From NCBI GenBank assembly GCA_910586215.1, contig CAJUGH010000034.1:1-41642 (forward strand): a stretch of 41,642 bases of DNA, read 5' to 3'. Numbering within the stretch: position 1 is the stretch's first letter; every line of letters begins with the position of its first letter. The position numbers and the translations under genes are program-made. Below the pieces are notes generated by a model. That model saw only the letters and a program-made list of their open reading frames with translations, searched no databases and was not told where the DNA came from. This DNA is from an uncultured Acetatifactor sp. (GTDB lineage: Bacteria; Bacillota; Clostridia; Lachnospirales; Lachnospiraceae). Below are positions 34,230 to 39,996 of the stretch, one piece after another.

Positions 34230-34724
34230 ATGAGTGATACGTATGTGGAATGCCTGGTGAAGGCGAAGACCTCCCTGTGGGGGAAGTTTTTGAAGGGGCT
34301 GCTGATCATGCTCACGGTACTCCTGGTACTGGCGGCATTCCTTTTCCCGCCTGCATTTATCATTGCCATTGTGGCAGGGGTAGGCGCCTATTTCGTGAAT
34401 CTATTCACGGATCTGGAGTATGAGTATCTGTATCTGGACAAGGAACTGGTGGTGGACAAGGTGATGGCAAAGTCCAGGAGGAAGCGGGTTGCCACATACA
34501 CCCTGGAACGGATGGAGATCCTGGCCCCGGTGAAAAGTTACCGTCTGGACAATTACAAGAACCGCAATGTGAAAGTGAAGGACTACAGCATTGGGGAGGA
34601 ACTTCAGCCCGACAGGCGCTATGCCATGTTCTATGAAGGTGGGGAGAAGATCCTGTTAAGTCCCTCGGAGGATCTGATCAAGGTCATGAAGAATGCTGCC
34701 CCCAGGAAGGTGTATTCTGACTAG
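34230..34724 (+). CDS. Uncharacterised membrane protein, DUF6106-like
   Basis: 164 residues. It starts MSDTYVECLVKAKTSLWGK, followed by one long or two short transmembrane helices (about 22-58) and a basic cytoplasmic C-terminal domain with VVDKVMAKSRRKRVATY and RRYAMFYEGGEKILLSP. I associate this pattern with DUF6106, from memory and unsearched. Function unknown. ATG 34230 is preferred over the frame opening at 34062 because of the family-like N-terminus; the RBS (AAAGGACAGG) is somewhat distant. It is transcribed divergently from the other membrane protein. Confidence 0.7.
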   Translation: MSDTYVECLVKAKTSLWGKFLKGLLIMLTVLLVLAAFLFPPAFIIAIVAGVGAYFVNLFTDLEYEYLYLDKELVVDKVMAKSRRKRVATYTLERMEILAPVKSYRLDNYKNRNVKVKDYSIGEELQPDRRYAMFYEGGEKILLSPSEDLIKVMKNAAPRKVYSD

Positions 34725-34752
34725 TATATCATGGTGCTAGTATACCACAGTG
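34721..34752 (+). repeat. 16-bp tandem duplication at the gene end
   Basis: CTAGTATATCATGGTG (34721-34736) and CTAGTATACCACAGTG (34737-34752), followed by a partial third copy starting CTAGCACACC. The first unit contains the stop codon of the preceding gene. Confidence 0.75.
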
Positions 34753-35032
34753 CTAGCACACCCATACAGGTGCGTCAATTCATTCCAGGGTGCGGATGAC
34801 ACAAGGCTTCCTGTAACGGGGTACCAGTCCATCCGTACCTTGTATGCGAAATCGGTACAAGGGTACCGGTACGGAGTATGCAGGAAGAGAAACAGTTCAG
34901 TCTGTAGGGGAGATATCCCTGTCAGGCTGAATTGTCGTTTCAGCAGGGATGGGAGTCCTGGCCCAGAGCCGCAGTCTGCCTGTACGTTATTCCTGGATAG
35001 GGATTTTTAGGTGACTTATTACAGATATCTGG
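34753..35032 (+). other. Spacer before guaB with an imperfect hairpin
   Basis: No supported gene. An imperfect long hairpin is seen at 34832-34873: CCGTACCTTGTA on the left, TACAAGG and GGTACGG on the right, interrupted by a short insertion. No purine-riboswitch or other known leader motif was recognised. The guaB promoter follows. Confidence 0.4.
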
Positions 35033-35061
35033 TTGACTTTCAGACTTAAGTCTGCTATACT
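35033..35061 (+). promoter_or_regulatory. guaB promoter with palindromic operator in the spacer
   Basis: TTGACT at 35033-35038, 17-bp spacer, TATACT at 35056-35061 preceded by TGC (extended -10). The spacer contains the perfect 14-bp palindrome CAGACTTAAGTCTG (35041-35054), filling almost all space between the two hexamers. A protein bound there would block RNA polymerase, so this is a likely repressor operator. It does not look like the Bacillus PurR box. Confidence 0.7.
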
Positions 35062-35119
35062 CATTCGAAATTTAACAATTTTCATACAATTATATCATTA
35101 TCTCACAGGAGGATGGAAA

Positions 35120-36574
35120 ATGGGACAGATTATCGGAGAAGGCATTACCTTTGATGACGTACTTCTGGTACCTGCGTATTCACAGGTAGTACCAAACCAG
35201 GTAGACTTGACTACCTGGCTGACCAGGAAGATCAAGCTGAACATTCCTATGATGAGTGCGGGAATGGACACCGTGACGGAACACCGTATGGCCATAGCCA
35301 TGGCGCGCCAGGGCGGCATTGGTATCATTCACAAGAATATGTCCATCGAGGCCCAGGCCGAGGAAGTGGACAAGGTGAAGCGCTCTGAGAACGGTGTTAT
35401 CACAGATCCCTTTTCCCTGACTCCTGAACATACCCTGGCAGATGCCGATGCCCTTATGGGGAAGTTCCGCATTTCCGGCGTGCCGGTGACGGAGGGGCGG
35501 AAGCTGGTGGGTATCATTACCAACCGGGACTTGAAGTTCGAGACGGATTTCACCAAGAAGATCAAGGAGTCCATGACCAGTGAGGGACTGATCACTGCCC
35601 AGGAGGGCATTACCTTAGAGGAGGCTAAACAGATCCTGGCCAAGGCCAGGAAGGAGAAGCTGCCCATTGTGGACAAGGATTTCAACCTGAAGGGTCTCAT
35701 CACCATCAAGGACATAGAGAAGACCATCAAATATCCCCTGGCGGCAAAGGATGAACAGGGCAGGCTCCTGTGCGGCGCAGGCGTGGGCATCACGGCCAAT
35801 GTGCTGGAGCGTGTGGCTGCGCTGGTAGATGCCAAGGTGGACGTAGTGGTGCTGGATTCTGCCCATGGACATTCCCAGAATGTAATAAATTGTGTGAAGA
35901 TGATTAAGGAGAAATATCCTGACCTCCAGGTGGTGGCTGGAAATGTGGCAACCGGGGAGGGTACCAGGGCGCTGATTGAAGCGGGGGCAGATGCCGTAAA
36001 GGTGGGAATCGGACCAGGTTCCATCTGTACCACCCGTGTGGTGGCAGGTATCGGTGTCCCCCAGATCACGGCAATCATGGACTGCTATGCGGTGGCGAAG
36101 GAGTATGATATCCCTATTATTGCAGATGGCGGCATCAAATATTCCGGGGATATCACCAAGGCCATTGCCGCAGGGGGCAATGTGTGCATGATGGGCAGCA
36201 TGTTTGCAGGCTGTGAGGAGAGTCCTGGGGAATATGAACTGTTCCAGGGCAGGAAGTACAAGGTTTACCGGGGCATGGGTTCCATTGCCGCCATGGAGAA
36301 CGGCAGCAAGGACCGCTACTTCCAGGAGAATGCCCGGAAGCTGGTGCCGGAAGGCGTGGAAGGCCGGGTGGCCTACAAGGGGGATGTGGAGGATACGGTG
36401 TTCCAGCTTCTGGGCGGCCTGCGCTCCGGTATGGGCTACTGTGGTGCCCGCAATATCCTGGAACTGAAGAAGAACGGCAGGTTCGTGAAGATCTCTGCTG
36501 CCTCCCTGAAGGAAAGCCATCCCCACGATATCCATATCACCAAGGAAGCACCGAACTACAGTGTGGATGAATAA
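35120..36574 (+). CDS. guaB: Inosine-5'-monophosphate dehydrogenase
   Basis: 484 residues. It oxidises IMP to XMP with NAD+, the committed step to GMP. The barrel starts GEGITFDDVLLVPAYS. Two CBS domains follow (about 90-205, including VGIITNRDLKF and GLITIKDIEKTIKYP). The catalytic Cys is in GPGSICTTRVV (about 302), and the mobile flap region YRGMGSIAAM is present. ATG 35120 follows CAGGAGGA; the frame opening upstream lies within the promoter. It sits just before the ZTP-controlled IMP synthesis genes but has its own promoter. Confidence 0.96.
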   Translation: MGQIIGEGITFDDVLLVPAYSQVVPNQVDLTTWLTRKIKLNIPMMSAGMDTVTEHRMAIAMARQGGIGIIHKNMSIEAQAEEVDKVKRSENGVITDPFSLTPEHTLADADALMGKFRISGVPVTEGRKLVGIITNRDLKFETDFTKKIKESMTSEGLITAQEGITLEEAKQILAKARKEKLPIVDKDFNLKGLITIKDIEKTIKYPLAAKDEQGRLLCGAGVGITANVLERVAALVDAKVDVVVLDSAHGHSQNVINCVKMIKEKYPDLQVVAGNVATGEGTRALIEAGADAVKVGIGPGSICTTRVVAGIGVPQITAIMDCYAVAKEYDIPIIADGGIKYSGDITKAIAAGGNVCMMGSMFAGCEESPGEYELFQGRKYKVYRGMGSIAAMENGSKDRYFQENARKLVPEGVEGRVAYKGDVEDTVFQLLGGLRSGMGYCGARNILELKKNGRFVKISAASLKESHPHDIHITKEAPNYSVDE

Positions 36575-36593
36575 AAATTTTTGCAACAGGTTC

Positions 36594-36622
36594 TTGCAAA
36601 TTTGGTGAAAGCCGTGTAACAT
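36594..36622 (+). promoter_or_regulatory. Promoter of the ZTP riboswitch operon
   Basis: TTGCAA at 36594-36599, 17-bp spacer, TAACAT at 36617-36622. Both hexamers and the spacing are identical to the aspS-gatCAB promoter. Confidence 0.65.
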
Positions 36623-36629
36623 AAGGATA

Positions 36630-36703
36630 GCAACTGCATGACTGGCGGAAGTAGGGGCACCTACAGGGAGTGCAGTAAGTTTCAAAGCCGACCGCCTGGG
36701 CGC
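36630..36703 (+). promoter_or_regulatory. ZTP (pfl) riboswitch
   Basis: Aptamer for ZMP/ZTP, the AICAR ribotides. P1 is ACTGCA (36633-36638) with TGCAGT (36671-36676). Inside is a GTAGG/CCTAC hairpin. The conserved 3' domain reads GCCGACCGCCTGGGC (36687-36701), and the pseudoknot pairs GGCGG (36643-36647) with CCGCC (36692-36696). Ligand binding should hold the 3' domain in the pseudoknot and stop it from joining the terminator, turning on the two genes that consume AICAR and make IMP. Confidence 0.92.
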
Positions 36704-36732
36704 CACTTGTCATGGATGCTCAGGTGGTTTTT
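36692..36732 (+). terminator. ZTP riboswitch terminator
   Basis: CCGCCTGGGC (36692-36701), part of the aptamer, pairs with GCTCAGGTGG (36718-36727) through two G-U pairs, followed by five T. Mutually exclusive with the pseudoknot, which is the switching logic of this class. Confidence 0.9.
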
Positions 36733-36775
36733 GTCTGTGCAGGAGTCCGGTCTGGCCTGGGTTTGTCATGCTGGA

Positions 36776-36815
36776 AGCGTGTGAAAACACCTCGCGGTAG
36801 CACAAGTGAACGGCA
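36776..36815 (+). repeat. Partial copy of the CCTCGCGG repeat in the riboswitch leader
   Basis: GAAAACACCTCGCGG followed by GCAC and GTGAACGGCAAC matches the right end of the element at 39597-39775 (GAAAACCCTCGCGG, GCAC, GTGGACAGTAAC) at roughly 70 percent. It lies between the riboswitch terminator and the RBS of the next gene. Confidence 0.5.
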
Positions 36816-36852
36816 ACTATGGATTTTCCTGCACTGGAAAAGGAGGAGACAT

Positions 36853-37560
36853 ATGGTATCACTGGAACAGGAACTGAAAGGCAATGCTTACCCTGGCAGG
36901 GGCATTGTGATCGGGGAGTCCAAGAGCGGGAGATATGCCGTGGCGGCCTATTTCATCATGGGGCGCAGCACAAACAGCCGCAACAGGGTGTTTGTGGAGG
37001 ATGGGGAAGGGATCCGCACCCAGGCTTTTGACCCGTCCAAACTGGAAGATCCCAGCTTGATCATCTATGCGCCGGTACGTGTGCTGGGATATGACACGAT
37101 TGTTACTAACGGGGATCAGACAGACACAGTCTATGCGGGACTGGAGAAGGGACTTACTTTTGAGCAGACCTTGAGGAGCAGGGAGTTTGAGCCGGACGGC
37201 CCTAATTATACGCCCAGGATCTCCGGCCTGCTGCATGTGGAGGACGGAAAATTTGGTTATGTGTTGTCTATCTTGAAGAGCAACCACGGGGATCCTTCCT
37301 CCTGCCTGCGGAATACGTTCCAGGTGGATAATCCCCTGCCCGGTGAGGGACATTTCATCCATACCTACCTGCATGACGGCAATCCCCTGCCCAGCTTTGC
37401 CGGGGAGCCGAAGTCCGTGGAGATTCCCGATGACAGGGAAGCTTTTACCAAGATGCTCTGGAACAGCCTGGACCAGGAGAATAAGGTTTCCCTGTTTGTG
37501 CGGTATATTGATATTGCCACTGGGAAATATGAGACTCAGATCTGCAACAAGAATGGATAA
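36853..37560 (+). CDS. IMP cyclohydrolase, PurO-type
   Basis: 235 residues. It closes the ring of FAICAR to give IMP, the last step of de novo purine synthesis. The sequence (GNAYPGRGIVIGES, YFIMGRSTNSRNRVF, LIIYAPVRVLG, IVTNGDQTDT) resembles the archaeal PurO/IMP cyclohydrolase family rather than the MGS-like N-terminal domain of bacterial PurH. ATG 36853 follows AGGAGGAG; the longer frame from 36712 runs into the terminator. It is the first gene under the ZTP riboswitch. Confidence 0.88.
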   Translation: MVSLEQELKGNAYPGRGIVIGESKSGRYAVAAYFIMGRSTNSRNRVFVEDGEGIRTQAFDPSKLEDPSLIIYAPVRVLGYDTIVTNGDQTDTVYAGLEKGLTFEQTLRSREFEPDGPNYTPRISGLLHVEDGKFGYVLSILKSNHGDPSSCLRNTFQVDNPLPGEGHFIHTYLHDGNPLPSFAGEPKSVEIPDDREAFTKMLWNSLDQENKVSLFVRYIDIATGKYETQICNKNG

Positions 37561-37776
37561 CGGACACAGAGGACTTTGCGTGTTATGGCGGCAAAAGCCT
37601 ATGGATATAGACTGGGAAAAGGCAACAGTCTGGGCAATTGCGGAATGAATGTGCGGATGCATGCGGGTAATGGGCCAGGTCGGTGAAGCTGACCGGGTGA
37701 CGTTGCCTGTAGTGAGGGTATTGACTTGTACACAGCGAAAAAGGAATGCGTGTGCAGAAAGAAATGGAGAAACAAT

Positions 37777-38955
37777 ATGAAAGAGATTGAACTGAAATAC
37801 GGCTGTAATCCCAACCAGAAACCTTCCAGGATCTATATGGAGGACGGCAGTGAACTGCCGGTGACAGTCCTAAACGGCAGGCCGGGCTATATCAATTTCC
37901 TGGATGCCTTCAACGGCTGGCAGCTTGTGAAGGAACTGAAAGAGGCCACTGGCCTGCCTGCAGCCACATCCTTTAAGCATGTGTCTCCGGCAGGGGCGGC
38001 GGTGGGCCTGCCCCTGGATGAGACCCTGGCGAAGATTTACTGGGTGGATGACCTGGGGGAGTTGTCCCCGCTGGCCTGTGCTTATGCCAGGGCCAGGGGA
38101 GCAGACAGGATGTCCTCCTTCGGAGATTTTATCGCCCTGTCCGATGTGTGCGACGCGGATACAGCCAGGCTGATCAAGCGGGAAGTATCTGACGGTGTCA
38201 TTGCTCCTGGCTATACGCCGGAGGCCCTGGAACTGCTCCGGGCCAAGAAAAAGGGCGGTTACAATGTAATTCAGATCGACACCGCCTATATCCCTGCCCC
38301 TGTGGAGAAGAAGCAGGTCTATGGCATCACCTTTGAGCAGGGCCGGAATGAACTGGATGTAAACGGCGGCCTGCTCTCCAACCTGGTAACAGAGAATAAG
38401 GAGATTCCGGAGGCGGCCCTGATTGACATGAAGATTGCCTTAATCACCTTGAAATACACCCAGTCCAACTCCGTATGCTATGTGAAGGGTGGACAGGCCA
38501 TCGGCATCGGCGCCGGACAGCAGTCCAGGATCCACTGCACCAGACTGGCAGGACAGAAAGCAGACAACTGGTATCTGCGCCAGGCCCCCCAGGTGATGAA
38601 TCTGCAGTTTGTGGAGGGCCTGGGCCGGGCAGACCGGGACAATGCCATCGATGTATACATGGGCGAGGAATGCATGGACGTGCTGGCAGACGGTGCCTGG
38701 GAGCATATTTTCAAGGTAAAGCCTCCTGTGTTCACCAGGGAGGAAAAGCGTGCCTGGCTGGACGGGATGCAGGATGTGACACTAGGGTCTGACGCTTTCT
38801 TTCCCTTCTCCGACAACATTGAGAGGGCACATAAGAGCGGCGTGAAATACATTGCCCAGCCTGGCGGTTCTGTCCGGGACGATGCCGTGATTGCATGCTG
38901 TGATAAGTACAATATGGTGATGGCCTTTACGGGAATCCGACTGTTCCACCATTGA
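37777..38955 (+). CDS. Stand-alone AICAR formyltransferase
   Basis: 392 residues. It adds a formyl group from 10-formyl-tetrahydrofolate to AICAR, making FAICAR for the upstream cyclohydrolase. It matches the C-terminal half of PurH: the SFKHVSPAGAAVG catalytic Lys-His motif, QSNSVCYVKGGQAIGIGAGQ and SRIHCTRLAGQKADNW. There is no N-terminal cyclohydrolase domain. ATG 37777 follows GGAGA. The 216-bp gap from the cyclohydrolase gene has a small GGTC/GACC hairpin but no terminator, so both are probably co-transcribed under ZTP control. Confidence 0.92.
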   Translation: MKEIELKYGCNPNQKPSRIYMEDGSELPVTVLNGRPGYINFLDAFNGWQLVKELKEATGLPAATSFKHVSPAGAAVGLPLDETLAKIYWVDDLGELSPLACAYARARGADRMSSFGDFIALSDVCDADTARLIKREVSDGVIAPGYTPEALELLRAKKKGGYNVIQIDTAYIPAPVEKKQVYGITFEQGRNELDVNGGLLSNLVTENKEIPEAALIDMKIALITLKYTQSNSVCYVKGGQAIGIGAGQQSRIHCTRLAGQKADNWYLRQAPQVMNLQFVEGLGRADRDNAIDVYMGEECMDVLADGAWEHIFKVKPPVFTREEKRAWLDGMQDVTLGSDAFFPFSDNIERAHKSGVKYIAQPGGSVRDDAVIACCDKYNMVMAFTGIRLFHH

Positions 38956-39072
38956 GACAGTCAAGGGCGCAATTCATGACGGTAGGTTGTTGGGATGATT
39001 CTTTCATCACACAATGTGTCCTGTGACGGTTCTGACAGGACGGTAAAATAAAAGTGACCGGGTGATGAAATG

Positions 39073-39107
39073 AAAAGGGAGGGCAGTCTGTCCTCCCGCT
39101 TTTCTTA
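39073..39107. terminator. Terminator after the AICAR formyltransferase gene
   Basis: AAAAGGGAGG (39073-39082) and CCTCCC (39092-39097) with following GCTTTTCTT give a strong stem flanked by A on the left and T on the right. It can act on both strands. Confidence 0.75.
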
Positions 39108-39108
39108 A

Positions 39109-39120
39109 GGAAACGTTTCC
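39109..39120. promoter_or_regulatory. 12-bp palindrome GGAAACGTTTCC
   Basis: A perfect palindrome with the AAACGTTT core seen in many LacI-family operators. It is about 880 bp before the neopullulanase-like gene and immediately after a terminator, with no obvious promoter next to it. Function uncertain. Confidence 0.25.
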
Positions 39121-39279
39121 GCTTTATGAAGGATTCGTACAGTTTTCTACCTTGAAATATTTCCATAGAGAATCTCCCTTTTCGGAAAAGTGCTCTCAAT
39201 GTATATATTTTGAAATAGAAGTATATTTTTATACAGATTCCATAATCTGTAACAACTTAACAGTTCTATAAACTGGAAG

Positions 39280-39486
39280 TTACATTTTCTTCAGCCATTT
39301 TATATAATCACTTTCACTCCCGTCCCAATAGCAATAAATACATCTTCCATTCTTAAAAACATGATTGCAATTTGGGTATCCGTATAAGTAATGGGAACAT
39401 TCAGGGCATAATTTCATCATTTTAGAAGTTCCCTTAAAAAAAGCGCTTCCACATTCATCACAAGTGATGATTTCCTTTTTATCCAT
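39280..39486 (-). CDS. Small zinc-ribbon protein
   Basis: 68 residues on the minus strand. Cys pairs: CDEC (9/12), CPEC, C40 (YPNCNHVF) and CIYC, in the spacing of two zinc knuckles. Remaining residues are polar and aromatic; no other domain. A GGAGAAG lies 10-12 nt before the ATG. The region is distinctly more AT-rich than its neighbours, which may indicate transfer or simply an isolated small gene. Partner and function unknown. Confidence 0.65.
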   Translation of the reverse strand: MDKKEIITCDECGSAFFKGTSKMMKLCPECSHYLYGYPNCNHVFKNGRCIYCYWDGSESDYIKWLKKM

Positions 39487-39596
39487 AAAACAAACTACTT
39501 CTCCAAATCCCTATTTATTATATATTTGATTATAAAATCTTTATCTGCCATTTACAATGTATATTTATAAATTATTTCCCACTGGGTACACGATTC
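39487..39596. other. AT-rich spacer
   Basis: Non-coding, AT-rich sequence between the small zinc-ribbon gene and the hairpin element. Nothing further recognised. Confidence 0.4.
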
Positions 39597-39775
39597 GTTA
39601 CTGTTCACGGCTTCGCCGTTCACAGCAACATGATGCACACATACAATAGAATTCAAGTGCAGAATTCTATTGTCATGAATTGAGCAAAGAACGCTCATTT
39701 TGGCGCCTGCTGTCTCGGGCTTTTCGTGCATAATGCGCACGAAAACCCTCGCGGAGGCACCGAGTGGACAGTAAC
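39597..39775. repeat. MITE-like hairpin-rich element of about 180 bp
   Basis: Ends are inverted repeats: GTTACTGTTCAC (39597-39608) and GTGGACAGTAAC (39764-39775), one mismatch. Inside are a small ACGGC-TTC-GCCGT hairpin, a perfect 11-bp hairpin (CAATAGAATTC at 39644-39654 with its complement at 39662-39672) and TTTTCGTGC/GCACGAAAA (39721-39745), then the CCCTCGCGG block. No credible protein is encoded; the minus-strand frame through it is an artefact of the structure. No target duplication was established. Confidence 0.6.
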
Positions 39776-39996
39776 CACGATTCCGAAAAGGGAGTTCTAT
39801 TATATACTGCGTGCCGGCCGCCTGCAATGGATATTGCAGGTTGATTTTCAGGGGAAATAAAATAGGATTATGTTAATAATTGAGGACTATACTGCAAGAA
39901 TTACATGAAGGATAATAGTATAATGCCAGTAGAATCTGCCGGAAGGGCAAAGGTATAGGACATATCTGCCCCTGCCGAAAAAGGAGGCAACAAAAT
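39776..39996 (+). other. Leader of the neopullulanase-like gene
   Basis: Non-coding. A perfect -10 hexamer (TATAAT at 39919-39924) lies 72 bp before the start codon, but no good -35 is found 16-18 bp upstream, which suggests an activator-dependent promoter. The strong RBS AAGGAGG is at 39981-39987. Confidence 0.45.

Noticed and set aside
34753..35119. Purine riboswitch before guaB
   Set aside because: No conserved junction or loop-loop motif of the purine class was found; the hairpin present is imperfect and unrelated.
39552..39827. Minus-strand 91-codon frame
   Set aside because: It lies wholly on hairpins of the repeat element and has no RBS or recognisable domain.
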